From: Lachnospiraceae bacterium
GTDB taxonomy: Bacteria > Bacillota > Clostridia > Lachnospirales > Lachnospiraceae
Assembly: GCA_910573755.1 (NCBI GenBank)
Contig: CAJTBO010000004.1
Coordinates: 1-64,000, forward strand
Length of the DNA stretch: 64,000 nucleotides
Reading direction: 5' to 3'
A model generated the notes under the pieces. It saw only the letters and a program-made list of their open reading frames with translations, was not told the origin of the DNA and searched no databases. A program made the position numbers and the translations under genes. This document shows, piece by piece, positions 16,889 to 26,326 of the stretch (its first letter is position 1; each line of letters begins with the position of its first letter).

Positions 16889-17953
16889 ATGAGTGAAATA
16901 AACCCTAATAACCAGAATACAGAATTTGACCCGGAAACGCAAAATTCCCGGCAGGATCACCCTGACCAGTCCGATACAAACGGGCAACAATATCATGATC
17001 CCCGGAATAATGACCCGAATTATAACAGCGGGCAAAATTACGGCGGACAACAGTATTATAACGGCGGGCAAAATGCAGGTTATGATAACCAGCAGTACTA
17101 TGGACCGGATAACGGTAGCAACAACGGACAATATTACGGCCCAAATAACGGGCAGTACTACAACCAGAATAACAGCTGCAACAACGGACAATACTACAAC
17201 CAGAATAGCAGCTATAACAACGGACAGTACTACGGGCAGAATAACGGCTGCAGCAACGGGCAGTACTACAATCAGAACAACAACTACAACAGCGGGCAGT
17301 ACTACAACCAGAACAACAACTACAGCAACGGACAGTACTACAACCAGAACAACGGACAATACTACGGGCAGAATAACGGTTATAACAACGGGCAGTACTA
17401 CGGACAAAACAGCAATTATAACAACGGGCAGTACTACGGCGGACAGCAATACGCAAACCCGCAAACCGCCTACAGGCCTGCAGAACCGGCAGGAGAACCT
17501 GTCACCAATATCTTCTGCTATATTTTAATGGCACTTACCGCCATCTCCGCCATCATCGGTATTATCGCCGCAAAGGGCATTATTACGAACATGTTTGCCT
17601 CTGTTGATTTTAACGCGATCGCAGGAGATGATTTTGCCTCCACATATTCCTCTATGATGAATTCCTTTGCTAATGCCCCCGGCTATTCAGCTTATTCCGT
17701 GCTGAATTCCCTGCTCGGATTTGCGATCATCGTGATTTCAATCATAGATATTGTACATGTCCACAAAAAGGGATATCCCATCCTGGGAATGATACTGTTC
17801 ACAATTTTCTGCAAACCGGGTTACTTTATCTGGCGTGCTTACGTATTAAAGCAGAAAAAAACAGTCCCTGTACTTTACACGGTTGCCTTCGTGCTGCTTT
17901 ATATCATTTATTTCTTCTGGAGTTTCTATTTTATGCTGAGTTTAATTTCTTAA
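16889..17953 (+). CDS. Membrane protein with prion-like N/Q/Y/G-rich N-terminal domain
   Basis: A 354-residue protein. Residues 1 to about 190 are low complexity, dominated by Asn, Gln, Tyr, Gly and Ser, with repeated NNGQYYNQNN- and NGQYYGQNN-type units of about 11-12 residues encoded by near-identical tandem DNA. After PVTNIFCYILMALTAISAII comes a C-terminal region with about four transmembrane segments (roughly 207-230, 262-285, 295-312 and 325-352). The composition of the first half matches domains that phase-separate or aggregate. The function is unknown; a surface or membrane-organising role is a guess. A terminator follows 35 nt after the stop. Confidence 0.75.
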   Translation: MSEINPNNQNTEFDPETQNSRQDHPDQSDTNGQQYHDPRNNDPNYNSGQNYGGQQYYNGGQNAGYDNQQYYGPDNGSNNGQYYGPNNGQYYNQNNSCNNGQYYNQNSSYNNGQYYGQNNGCSNGQYYNQNNNYNSGQYYNQNNNYSNGQYYNQNNGQYYGQNNGYNNGQYYGQNSNYNNGQYYGGQQYANPQTAYRPAEPAGEPVTNIFCYILMALTAISAIIGIIAAKGIITNMFASVDFNAIAGDDFASTYSSMMNSFANAPGYSAYSVLNSLLGFAIIVISIIDIVHVHKKGYPILGMILFTIFCKPGYFIWRAYVLKQKKTVPVLYTVAFVLLYIIYFFWSFYFMLSLIS

Positions 17954-17987
17954 CTATATTATAGAAGAACAGACAACAGACGGACAG

Positions 17988-18015
17988 CAGACAGTCAACA
18001 TGGCTGTCTGTTTTT
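17988..18015 (+). terminator. Rho-independent terminator after the N/Q-rich membrane protein
   Basis: CAGACAG (17988-17994) pairs with CTGTCTG (18004-18010) across a 9-nt loop and is followed by TTTTT. It separates this plus-strand gene from the convergent glycosyltransferase gene. Confidence 0.75.
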
Positions 18016-18028
18016 CATACCAATAACA

Positions 18029-19054
18029 TCAATTAAATTTAAAAAATCTCCGGCACAATTTATAACCGTCTATGGAAATCCGGCGTCCGCCCCGCCCCGG
18101 CAGATTTGTATATCCGCAGAGCAGTCCGTAGCGAAGCCTGCGGAACAACCTGTGATTTTTTTCTTTGAAATAATTCCAGAGTTCTTTCCGCTTCTCCAGA
18201 TTCTCCTGTGTACCGGAAATCGCCATCATGATCGTGGAAACCACCGTGATGATCTCCAGATAGTTGTACATATACTGCTTTCTGTGCTTTTCCGCATGAA
18301 TCTCCGGCAAATGTTCATTGTAAAAATCAAACATCCGTTTATTCACCCTTATCTGCTGGTCGATCCGGGATATCATCACAGACTCGTTGACCGACTGGTC
18401 CTCCCTTCCGATATAATAACGGTAAAAGTTCACATCCAGATAATACATATTCTCTACCTGAAGCAGGGGTTCAAATACAAAAATATTGTCCACATAGAAC
18501 GTTTTTTCGGGAAGCTCCAGCCCGAACTCCTTTAACAGCTTCGTCCGGAAAATCACTGAATGCATCAGGATATACTGCCCTTTCATGAAATGCTTTACAT
18601 CCTTCCATGTAAACAGTTCGTTTTTCGGCAGTGCATGGCGGTAACGCATTACCTTATTGTGCTTTTCCCCCTCTTTTTCATAGACAAAATTGCTGACCAG
18701 CATATCCAGCACATCCCGGGAACCGGCAAAATAACGCAGTGTTTCCAGTATTTCCAGATAAGCGTCCTCCCTCACCCGGTCATCGCTGTCCACCACTTTA
18801 AAATAAAGGCCTTTTGCCTCCCTGATACCTGTATTGACTGCCGCCCCGTGTCCGCCGTTTGCCTGATCGATCAGCCTTACTATATTCGGATACTTCTGCT
18901 CATACTCCCTGCCGATCCGGGACGTTTCGTCCACGGAGCCGTCATTGACTACCAGAATCTCCACGTCCTCTCCGCCGGGCAGCAGAGACTCGATGCATTT
19001 TCTCATATATGCCGCCGAATTATAACAGGGAACCGCCACCGATAATAATTTCAT
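18029..19054 (-). CDS. Family 2 glycosyltransferase
   Basis: A 341-residue GT2 (GT-A fold) enzyme. The nucleotide-binding start KLLSVAVPCYNSAAYMRKCI, the ILVVNDGSVDETS segment and the metal-binding VDSDDRVRED (DxD-type) are all present. The acceptor region after about 200 is less conserved and ends in a basic stretch without obvious transmembrane helices. Such enzymes transfer sugars to cell-surface polymers or glycolipids. No polysaccharide cluster surrounds it, so acceptor and donor cannot be named. Confidence 0.85.
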   Translation of the reverse strand: MKLLSVAVPCYNSAAYMRKCIESLLPGGEDVEILVVNDGSVDETSRIGREYEQKYPNIVRLIDQANGGHGAAVNTGIREAKGLYFKVVDSDDRVREDAYLEILETLRYFAGSRDVLDMLVSNFVYEKEGEKHNKVMRYRHALPKNELFTWKDVKHFMKGQYILMHSVIFRTKLLKEFGLELPEKTFYVDNIFVFEPLLQVENMYYLDVNFYRYYIGREDQSVNESVMISRIDQQIRVNKRMFDFYNEHLPEIHAEKHRKQYMYNYLEIITVVSTIMMAISGTQENLEKRKELWNYFKEKNHRLFRRLRYGLLCGYTNLPGRGGRRISIDGYKLCRRFFKFN

Positions 19055-19117
19055 TTTCCGTCACCTCATACCATATCTTCTAAACACACTTTTCCCGAAC
19101 ATAATAAATCCGCTTCT

Positions 19118-20911
19118 CTAACGCTTATCCGCCTTCCTGAACTTATCTGCCCCCTGCGTGATATCCAGATATTTCGCATACGCCGCGTAAGCCGAAGGCA
19201 ACGGATAGTTTCTTTCTATCTCCTCTTTTTCCGCAAAGATAAACCCGGCTTTCTCCGCCGCCGTTTTCTGGTTTGCCAGTTCATCCGTCCTGATCAGATA
19301 ACCGGTCATATGCCATTCTTTATGCGTAAAAATATGTTTTGCCTCTCCGATCTTCTGTATGCGCAGAGACACAAATCCCAGCCTTTTCAAATATTCCAGC
19401 ACCTGCCTGTCGCTTTGCTTTCCGGGCAGGCAGGGGAATTCATAAAAACCTGCCAGAAGTCCCCTCTCTTCCCGCTTTGCCAGCGCCACCCTTGTTTCGT
19501 CCTGCATAACAAGCACCGTTTTTTCTTCCGCTTTTCTCGCCTTCTTCGGCGCTTTTTTCGGGTATTCCATCATGCATCCCTGACGATATGCACCGCAGAA
19601 CCCCCGCAGCGGGCACTCTTCACATTTCGGCTTTCCGTTCGGCAGACAGACCATGGCGCCAAGCTCCATCATCGCCTGATTAAAATCTCCGGGCCGATGA
19701 TCCGGTATCACAAAGTAAAGTTCCTGCTCCACCGATTTTTTTACCTTCGCATCCAGAATATTCCGCCCGTCCAGCATGATCCGGGAGAGTACCCTCAGCA
19801 CATTCCCGTCCACCGCCGGCGCCTTTTTTCCATAGGCAATAGAGGATACCGCTCCTGCCGTATAACTGCCGATCCCCGGCAGCTTACAGAGTTCTTCAAA
19901 CTCCGCCGGCATTTTCCCGTCGTATTCCTCCATGATCTGCTTTGCCGCCTTCTGCAGATTCCGCACTCTGTTATAATAGCCGAGCCCCTCCCAGAGTTTC
20001 AAAAGCCCCTCTTCCTCCGCCTCCGCCAAAGCCTTTATATCCGGCAGTGCTTTTAAAAACCTGTCATAATAAGGCTTTACCGCTTCCACCCGAGTCTGCT
20101 GCAGCATGATCTCCGAAAGCCACACATGATAAGGCGTCGGCTCCTCCCTCCAGGGCAGGATACGCCTCCCTTTATCGTACCAGGCGAGAAGCGGCTCCGG
20201 TATCCGGTCCATTTCCGAGAGATATACCGGCAGGGGATCTCTGATCTTCATGGAATCCGCCGTCACAAGGCAGTCTCTGGCGATGATCCGGACACCCGCT
20301 TTTCGCGCCTCCAGCAAAGCTTCCGCAAATTCGGGCTGGGTTCTCCGGTTGGGCACCACATAGTCCACCCGGTCCATCTGCACGACAAAGAGAAGGTATG
20401 CCTCATATCCTGCTTCCTTTGCCCTGATCAATTCCTTCACATGTTTTACGGCCCTCTCCGAGGGTGCATCCGGAAAGCTGCCAACACCGTCCTCTTCCAG
20501 CGTACAGCCCTTTACCTCCATATAAACTTTTCTGATACCGCCATCTTCACCCGCCGCTTCTACATAAAAATCAAACCTTGATTCCCCGAAGGTCATTTCC
20601 GGTTTCAGACAGGTAACATCCGAAAAAAGTCCCCCGGAAAGCAGCCACTCCCCCGCCGCCTTATTGGGCGCCTGGGAATCCATATTGACGATCCTGCCTT
20701 CCTTTTCCACCGCCACAAGGTCATAGGCCGTGGAACGCCCTTCTTTTTCCGAATGCTCCAGATAAACGGCTGCACCCTCTCTCAGCAGTTCCCGGCATCT
20801 GCCGGTATTTTTCACATGTACCTTTTCCTCTTTCCCGTCCACTGTCACATAAGCGATAAACCGATTTGGCCTGGATCGGAAAATTCCTTTTTTTATCTGT
20901 TGATACTTCAT
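19118..20911 (-). CDS. SfsA-MutY fusion: SfsA domain plus A/G-specific adenine glycosylase
   Basis: A 597-residue two-domain protein. Residues 1 to about 230 match SfsA (IFRSRPNRFIAYV, VHVKNTGRCRELL, FYVEAAG, MEVKGCTLEEDG, FPDAPSERAVKHV), a nuclease-like or DNA-binding protein named for sugar fermentation. From about 235 comes MutY: WLSEIMLQQTRVEAV with the catalytic Glu, LPGIGSYTAGAVSSIA helix-hairpin-helix, VDGNVLRVLSR with catalytic Asp, and four Fe-S cysteines (C-x7-C-x2-C-x5-C within CLPNGKPKCEECPLRGFC). A NUDIX-like 8-oxoG domain with FTHKEWHM follows. MutY removes adenine opposite 8-oxoguanine. The start could be ATG at 20911 or GTG at 20923. Confidence 0.87.
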   Translation of the reverse strand: MKYQQIKKGIFRSRPNRFIAYVTVDGKEEKVHVKNTGRCRELLREGAAVYLEHSEKEGRSTAYDLVAVEKEGRIVNMDSQAPNKAAGEWLLSGGLFSDVTCLKPEMTFGESRFDFYVEAAGEDGGIRKVYMEVKGCTLEEDGVGSFPDAPSERAVKHVKELIRAKEAGYEAYLLFVVQMDRVDYVVPNRRTQPEFAEALLEARKAGVRIIARDCLVTADSMKIRDPLPVYLSEMDRIPEPLLAWYDKGRRILPWREEPTPYHVWLSEIMLQQTRVEAVKPYYDRFLKALPDIKALAEAEEEGLLKLWEGLGYYNRVRNLQKAAKQIMEEYDGKMPAEFEELCKLPGIGSYTAGAVSSIAYGKKAPAVDGNVLRVLSRIMLDGRNILDAKVKKSVEQELYFVIPDHRPGDFNQAMMELGAMVCLPNGKPKCEECPLRGFCGAYRQGCMMEYPKKAPKKARKAEEKTVLVMQDETRVALAKREERGLLAGFYEFPCLPGKQSDRQVLEYLKRLGFVSLRIQKIGEAKHIFTHKEWHMTGYLIRTDELANQKTAAEKAGFIFAEKEEIERNYPLPSAYAAYAKYLDITQGADKFRKADKR

Positions 20912-21057
20912 CTGTATCAGCACCTTTTCCCGTTTATGTCACTGTCCCGCTCCCGCCCGGTATATGGTGCGGAATTTCACCCGACAGTCTCTTTCCTGTT
21001 ATTATCATCCCGTAATTCATCCGGATTTATACCGGAAAACATTTGTCCGGTACCGCC

Positions 21058-21975
21058 TTAAGGCGCCCGGCACCCGTGCCGGATCGGCACCCTCGCCGCC
21101 GGGACCACCTCCGAAGCCGGGTCTGTATGTACCGCCTGATCGTCAAAGAAAATATGCGCCCCGAACGCCTTCAGGATATCCTTTTTCTGAACCCCGCCCA
21201 GAAAAAAAGCCTCGTCTATCCTGACGCCCCAGGCTCGCAGCGTGCGGATCACCCTCTCGTGGGCGGGCGCGCTCCTTGCCGTCACAAGGGCTGTCCTGAT
21301 CGGAGCCTGCTCCTGCGGAAACTCCTTCTGCAGCTGTGAGAGAGTTTTCAGAAACTTGGCAAAGGGCCCCGCCTGCAGCGGGTTTTTCGCATTTTCCTGT
21401 TCGTTTCTCTCAAAAGCCTCCAGCCCCTGCGCCTGAAAGATCTGCTCCGATTCATCGGAAAAAAGCACCGCGTCTCCATCAAAGGCAATACGTATCTGGC
21501 TGATGTCCCCGTCGCAGTTATAAGTATGGATTCCCTCGCCGCAGATGGTCCCCGCCGCAATACCGCAGTCTATGGCACCCTGCACATCCTCCTCATAAGC
21601 CGATAAAAACAGATCCGTTTTAAAAGCCGTCAGATAGGGGGCAAGGGAAACGCCGCTGACCAGCGCCGCCCGCGTGATATCCAGCCCGTATTCCTGAATT
21701 GCGTTAAATACCCTGAGCGAAGTGTCCGGGCTGTTGCGGGACATCACAATAACTTCCACCCGCCCCTCCTGCCCCGGTATCTTATTCAGATTTAGCAGCG
21801 CCCTGATCAGGGCAAACCCGGGGCCCGGCTGTAACAGTTCATGTTCATGTTCCACCTGATAATCACAGTATGCTTCCACGCCCTCCCTCTCAAAAAGTTC
21901 GTTTTCCTTTGAGAGGTCAAAGAGCGCTCTCGAAGATACGCCGATCACAAGCCTGCTGTCTAAATCAAACGCCAT
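21058..21975 (-). CDS. cN-I type cytosolic 5'-nucleotidase
   Basis: A 305-residue protein of the NT5C1/5'-nucleotidase family, HAD-like enzymes that dephosphorylate nucleoside monophosphates in the cytosol. Recognisable parts are LVIGVSSRALFDLSKENELF, VEVIVMSRNSPDTSLRVFNA, FKTDLFLSAYEEDV, IRIAFDGDAVLFSDESE (the DGDxxxFSDE motif) and FLGGVQKKDILKAFGAHIFF. Length is normal for the family. The ATG at 21975 has AGGAG 6 nt upstream and is preferred over an upstream in-frame start. Neighbours are unrelated. Confidence 0.85.
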   Translation of the reverse strand: MAFDLDSRLVIGVSSRALFDLSKENELFEREGVEAYCDYQVEHEHELLQPGPGFALIRALLNLNKIPGQEGRVEVIVMSRNSPDTSLRVFNAIQEYGLDITRAALVSGVSLAPYLTAFKTDLFLSAYEEDVQGAIDCGIAAGTICGEGIHTYNCDGDISQIRIAFDGDAVLFSDESEQIFQAQGLEAFERNEQENAKNPLQAGPFAKFLKTLSQLQKEFPQEQAPIRTALVTARSAPAHERVIRTLRAWGVRIDEAFFLGGVQKKDILKAFGAHIFFDDQAVHTDPASEVVPAARVPIRHGCRAP

Positions 21976-22005
21976 ATCTGCTCCTTTCCGCCGCATATCC
22001 CGGCA

Positions 22006-22650
22006 TTAACGGAGCCTTCTGCATTCAAACCTTTCTCTTGTGGCAAGACAGTATTTCAATTCTTCATACCGCTCTGTAATATCTCCCGGCTTCACTTCCA
22101 CATCTATGGCGATCGCCATCGTATTGATCATCGCGTCAGTCAGCCTGTCTTTCATGGTCGTCAGTATCTGCAGTTTTTCTTTACAGGTATCGGCATCCAG
22201 ATATGCCAATACCATAGGATCTATTCCCGGCTCCGCCTCTTTCTCGGGGGACTGCTCTTTTTCAGATGTAACTGTCTTTTCGTTTCCGCTGTCGCTTCCG
22301 GCATTTTCTTTCATCCCGGCTAATACGGATATTCCGGAATTTCCGTTTTGCCTATCTGGCCCTGTCCGTCCTGATTTCGGCATACCATCCGCTCCCTCTG
22401 CTACAGGATCGGCAGCGCCGCTCTCCACCAGTTCAAACCGCTTTTTCTGCGTTACATACGGATATTTTCCCTTATCCACAGGCCCCAGAAACATGGAAAG
22501 CTCTCTTGCATATACGCCAAATTCTCCGTAAAGCGCCTGATAAACAACCAGTTTTTCTCCGGTCTCCGTATGTTCTGCCACTGTTATGACACGGTAGCAG
22601 TTCCCTTTAAAATGTTTATAAATTTCACCCGGTTTTGGAAGCTGTCTCAT
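22006..22650 (-). CDS. DUF1653-domain protein
   Basis: A 214-residue protein whose first 75 residues are a DUF1653 domain (PKPGEIYKHFKGNCYRV, TGEKLVVYQALYGEFGVYAR, VTQKKRFELV), a small beta-barrel-like fold of unknown function. A long polar linker of variable sequence (about 80-145) leads to a helical tail (DPMVLAYLDADTCKEKLQIL, DAMINTMAIAIDVEVKPGD, RYEELKYCLATRERFECRRL). I know of no biochemical role. The 5' end is well defined; the gene reads away from the terminator at 22791-22865. Confidence 0.8.
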   Translation of the reverse strand: MRQLPKPGEIYKHFKGNCYRVITVAEHTETGEKLVVYQALYGEFGVYARELSMFLGPVDKGKYPYVTQKKRFELVESGAADPVAEGADGMPKSGRTGPDRQNGNSGISVLAGMKENAGSDSGNEKTVTSEKEQSPEKEAEPGIDPMVLAYLDADTCKEKLQILTTMKDRLTDAMINTMAIAIDVEVKPGDITERYEELKYCLATRERFECRRLR

Positions 22651-22790
22651 TCTAACCTTCTTTCTGTCTGCCTGTTACTTATTTTATGACAGACATTATT
22701 AGTATACCCCCAAAAACCGTTTTTGTCATGCCCAATATAGCAGAAGATGTGTCCTATAATCAGGACAATTATGGAAGAAAATGAAAATTA

Positions 22791-22865
22791 CTGCCGCGGA
22801 AATATCCCTTCGTCACCACGCTCTTTCTATGATTCCTTAAAGGATATTTCCTGCGGCAGCAATTT
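22791..22865. terminator. Strong bidirectional hairpin terminator
   Basis: CTGCCGCGGAAATATCC (22791-22807) pairs with GGATATTTCCTGCGGCAG (22842-22859), a 17-bp stem with one bulge. It is followed by AATTTTTC on the plus strand and TAATTTTC on the minus strand. It ends the sigma-factor operon. No gene was found in 22651-22914. Confidence 0.8.
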
Positions 22866-22914
22866 TTCTTCGCTGCGTTACCTTTCTGATGCAATTACAT
22901 TTTTATCAATCCCA

Positions 22915-24096
22915 TCACTGTCTCATCAGCTCAAACGTCCCGTATACCTCCTTCGTTTCCGCATTATAAGCCTCCAGTTCGATCGTATCGCCAAGTTCCG
23001 TTTTTGTCAGGCTGAGTTTCCATAAATTTTCTCCGTTTCCGAGCATTTCCGTACCGGAAGCTATTCTGACCTGGTGCTCTTCTCCTGCAGCGGCGCCCGC
23101 GAGCCGGAAGCAGGGCATCTGCTGCCAGTCTTCGCTCTCATCTTTATATACGATTTCCAGATAAGTACCGAGTTTTGTCTGAGTCACTTCCGCCCGTTCG
23201 ATAACGGCGCTTGTTCCGGGAATCTCCGCAGATCCCGCCGGTACATAAGCCTCCGACACCGCGTCGCTGATATCCGTCAGTGTAAAGCGGATCTCGGTCC
23301 GCAGAACATCGTCCATGCTTTCCATACTCTCGTCCCAGACGATACCGGTGCAGACCACATCCAGCGTCTTTTCCTTCACGTTTTTCCCGCACTCGATCAT
23401 GATATCCATCACATCGTCGCTTACCGACTGGAAATAGATTGCGGACACCGCTATGCCCAGATCCTCCATATTCTGGATTCCCGCATTGACATGCACTATC
23501 TCAAGGTTCTTGGAAGCCGCATATTCCCCGGCGCTGATACCTTCTTCCATGCCCCAGTCACTTATGGGATCTTCCGCTATGGCATCCTCCGGTATAAAGA
23601 AATAACGCCCCCCTTCCTTTGCCCGTGCCTCCAGCACGACATAAATGCTGTCGCTGTCGCACATTGCCTCTTTCACGGTGTAGTCCGCAAGCATACCCTC
23701 AGTGATCTCTTCCTTCTCCTGCTCCGGAGCGGATACGATCAGATCCTCTGCCTCTACAAAAGGCACTGTCTCTTCATTTCCGCTTTCTCTCAGAAAATCC
23801 AGTATGCCGAAATACTTCTCCGCCGCATAGACACCTGTTCCAAGCACCATAACCGATATCAGGATAAGCGCCGCCGCTCTCAGATACGCCATTCCCGCCG
23901 ATGACTTTCTTCTTCTGCCGCCTTTTTGGTTTTTGCCATAACTTTTACCGTAATTTTTATCATAATTTTTCATAATTCCTCCATTGCCGCCTTTCTCCGG
24001 TAATTCCGCCAGTGTCTGCACATACCCGCGCCATACATTTTCCGGGATATCCATTTCATCTCTCAGTCCGTTTACCATATCATCAAATCTGCTCAT
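22915..24096 (-). CDS. Membrane protein, DUF4179-like, putative anti-sigma partner
   Basis: A 393-residue protein with a cytoplasmic N-terminus (about 1-68, ending in a basic GRRRKSS patch), one transmembrane segment (about 71-91, AALILISVMVLGTGVYAAE) and a large extracellular region. This layout and the adjacent ECF sigma gene 14 nt upstream fit an anti-sigma factor of the DUF4179 group common in Clostridia. The extracellular part contains YTVKEAMCDSDSIYVVLEARA-type segments seen in such proteins. The signal sensed is unknown. Regulation of the sigma factor is inferred from gene order only. Confidence 0.72.
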   Translation of the reverse strand: MSRFDDMVNGLRDEMDIPENVWRGYVQTLAELPEKGGNGGIMKNYDKNYGKSYGKNQKGGRRRKSSAGMAYLRAAALILISVMVLGTGVYAAEKYFGILDFLRESGNEETVPFVEAEDLIVSAPEQEKEEITEGMLADYTVKEAMCDSDSIYVVLEARAKEGGRYFFIPEDAIAEDPISDWGMEEGISAGEYAASKNLEIVHVNAGIQNMEDLGIAVSAIYFQSVSDDVMDIMIECGKNVKEKTLDVVCTGIVWDESMESMDDVLRTEIRFTLTDISDAVSEAYVPAGSAEIPGTSAVIERAEVTQTKLGTYLEIVYKDESEDWQQMPCFRLAGAAAGEEHQVRIASGTEMLGNGENLWKLSLTKTELGDTIELEAYNAETKEVYGTFELMRQ

Positions 24097-24110
24097 AGAT
24101 CTTTCCTCCT

Positions 24111-24644
24111 CTACGCCCTTGCGCCGAATTTCCTGCCGCCTGCCATACCGCCTCTTTCATACGCACGCTCCATCTTATCTCTTGCGGCGGCAAGGCGGCT
24201 TCGCACCGTACTCTCGTTGACCTTTAACATTTCCGCAACTTCCCTTGTCTTAAACCCCTGTACATAATATAAAATAACAACCGTGCGGTGTTTCTGATCC
24301 AGACAGTTCAGAAAGTCGTCCCACTCCACATTGATAAAGCTTTCCTCCTGAGCCCCCCTCTCCATGATCTCCTCACCGGGTGCCATATATTTTCTCTGCC
24401 TGCATATTTCATTGCAGTGATTGATCAGTATCTTCGTCATCCATGTCTTGAAATAACGGTCCTGTTTCAACGAGCCGATCTTCTCCCAGCATGTCAGCGC
24501 AGTCTCCTGCATGGCGTCTAAAACATCCTCATCATTTCTCAGGATGGCTTTTGCCACTTTATACATATTCTGCGCCTGCGCCTGCATCAGGTCCTCAAAG
24601 GCTTCCTTGTTGTGCCTTTTCGCTTTCTTTACCAACTGTTCCAT
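24111..24644 (-). CDS. ECF-type RNA polymerase sigma factor
   Basis: A 177-residue sigma-70 family protein of the extracytoplasmic-function group. Region 2 is seen in FEDLMQAQAQNMYKVAKAI, LDAMQETALTCWEKI and YFKTWMTKILINHC; region 4 in VILYYVQGFKTREVAEML and VNESTVRSRLAAARDKM, a helix-turn-helix that reads the -35 element. The ATG at 24644 is chosen over an upstream in-frame start because GGGAG precedes it and homology begins there. It heads a two-gene operon with its presumed membrane regulator. Confidence 0.88.
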   Translation of the reverse strand: MEQLVKKAKRHNKEAFEDLMQAQAQNMYKVAKAILRNDEDVLDAMQETALTCWEKIGSLKQDRYFKTWMTKILINHCNEICRQRKYMAPGEEIMERGAQEESFINVEWDDFLNCLDQKHRTVVILYYVQGFKTREVAEMLKVNESTVRSRLAAARDKMERAYERGGMAGGRKFGARA

Positions 24645-24822
24645 CTGTATTTTTCTCCCTTCCCGCCATGCCCCTGCAATCGGCAAAACGTTCGCTCTCA
24701 CTCTTCATCCCGGGAATTTTCTTTTTCAGATCTGCAAATTCTGTAAACATGTTTTTTTAACAAATTTGTTTGTTTTATACTTATTAGATGGAGAAAGTGT
24801 CTTTTTTGTCCAAAAAATTTGA

Positions 24823-24850
24823 CAAAAAAATACAGGGTAGAAACCTACCC
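24823..24850 (-). terminator. Terminator of the sugar operon
   Basis: On the minus strand GGGTAG (24850-24845) pairs with CTACCC (24840-24835) and is followed by TGTATTTTTTTG. The stem overlaps the stop codon of the last kinase gene, so it closes the operon directly. Confidence 0.75.
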
Positions 24851-26320
24851 CATATCATGATAAATCTTTTTAAGCTGCCCGTAAAGCCTGTCGTATATTT
24901 CCTGCCGTTCCTTGTATTTTTTATGCCGCTTTCCGTCCGGAATAAAGCATTCTTTTTCCCTGACCATACATGCTATCGCCTGTCCCGGGTTTTCGTATAC
25001 GCCGCAGGCTGCCGCTCCCAATATGGCGCTTCCTGCCGCCCCCGTCTCTCTGCAATCTACCGTATATATCTCTCTGCCCAATATATCCGCCTTCAACTGT
25101 AATATCTCTTTTGATGCCGTACCTCCTGTCGCCGTTATCTTTCTCACGGATATTCCCGCATCCTGCAGACTTCTGTATATGAGACAAAGTTCCATTTGTG
25201 TTCCTTCCACCAGTGCCTGATAAATGTCCTCACATCCCGCTTCCAGAGTTAATCCCAATAAAGCCCCTTTGGAATGCTCATCCATATAAGGAGTCGCCGC
25301 CCCGGCGAAATGGGGCAGGGACAGGACTGCAGACGGTTCATTTTTTATACTGCGATCTAATATCCCATACAGTTCTTCTCCCCCCTTTAAAATCTTCTCC
25401 ACAAACCACCTGAGCACAGAGCCCGATGCATTGCTCCAGGCCACTGTGTTATACAAGCCCGTTATTACGAAGGGTTCACAGGAAATCTGATATGCCTCTA
25501 TCGTGTCCGTGTTCAATATACCCGGAGCGATGACCGCAGTGATCCCTTCTGTCGTTCCTGCTGCATTCACACACTCTCCGGCCCGGTACACTCCGGCGCC
25601 CAATGCATTCGCAATATGATCATGGCATCCGCATACTATCCGCGCCTTTCCTTTTATATCCAGTTCTTTTCGCAGGCTCTGTTTCAAAGCCCCCACAATG
25701 GTTCCCGGCTCCACTACTTCTGACATAAGTGTCATTTCAAGTCCTGCCTGTTCAAACAGCCACGGTGACCATTTACCGGTGCGATAGTCAAGAAGCATTG
25801 TCCTTGAAGCCATAGAGGTATCTACTGCCGCCGTTTTACACAGCCGGTACATAATAAAATCCTGAAAGGTAAATACTTTCCAGATCCGTTCAAATATCTC
25901 CGGAACCGCTTCCCTCATCCATAAGATCTTTCCCAGAGAATAAAGCGGGGATACAGGAAGGCCCGTTATATCCGTTACTCTCCTGCTCCCCGTTTTATTT
26001 ATAAATTGTGTGTGATAAATCCCGCCCCTCTCATCTGTACCGGTAATCCCCATTGTCAGGGCGTTTCCCTCCGTATCAACTGCGATAACGGCCTCTCCCA
26101 AAGCGGATACCGTTATCGTCTCTATTTCCCTGGTACCGCTTACCGCTTTCAGACATTTACAGACAGAACGCCACACCTCCTCCGGATCTAACTCCCGTAT
26201 GCCTCTGCCTGCCGGCCTGTATCCATAGCCGGCCCGGCAGACTTTTTCTGACGCTCCATTCTCATCCATACAGAGGGCTTTTACTCCCGAAGTTCCGATA
26301 TCCAATCCGATAAAATACAT
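24845..26320 (-). CDS. FGGY-family carbohydrate kinase (distal)
   Basis: A 491-residue sugar kinase of the FGGY family (xylulokinase/gluconokinase-like). The phosphate-1 motif YFIGLDIGTSGVKALCMDE opens the protein; VCGCHDHIANALGAG, NAAGTTEGITAVIAP and the adenosine motif ITATGGTASKEIL follow, so both halves of the actin-like fold are complete. It should phosphorylate a sugar or polyol taken up by the operon's transporter. It is the last gene, 6 nt after an aldolase. Sugar specificity cannot be read from these motifs. Confidence 0.85.
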   Translation of the reverse strand: MYFIGLDIGTSGVKALCMDENGASEKVCRAGYGYRPAGRGIRELDPEEVWRSVCKCLKAVSGTREIETITVSALGEAVIAVDTEGNALTMGITGTDERGGIYHTQFINKTGSRRVTDITGLPVSPLYSLGKILWMREAVPEIFERIWKVFTFQDFIMYRLCKTAAVDTSMASRTMLLDYRTGKWSPWLFEQAGLEMTLMSEVVEPGTIVGALKQSLRKELDIKGKARIVCGCHDHIANALGAGVYRAGECVNAAGTTEGITAVIAPGILNTDTIEAYQISCEPFVITGLYNTVAWSNASGSVLRWFVEKILKGGEELYGILDRSIKNEPSAVLSLPHFAGAATPYMDEHSKGALLGLTLEAGCEDIYQALVEGTQMELCLIYRSLQDAGISVRKITATGGTASKEILQLKADILGREIYTVDCRETGAAGSAILGAAACGVYENPGQAIACMVREKECFIPDGKRHKKYKERQEIYDRLYGQLKKIYHDMG

Positions 26321-26326
26321 TCTCTC

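Noticed and set aside
16905-17528. Long Cys/Ser/Arg-rich and Thr/Ile-rich frames opposite and beside the N/Q-rich gene
   Set aside because: Shadows of the low-complexity repeat; composition is unlike any real protein and the real gene has four clear membrane helices.
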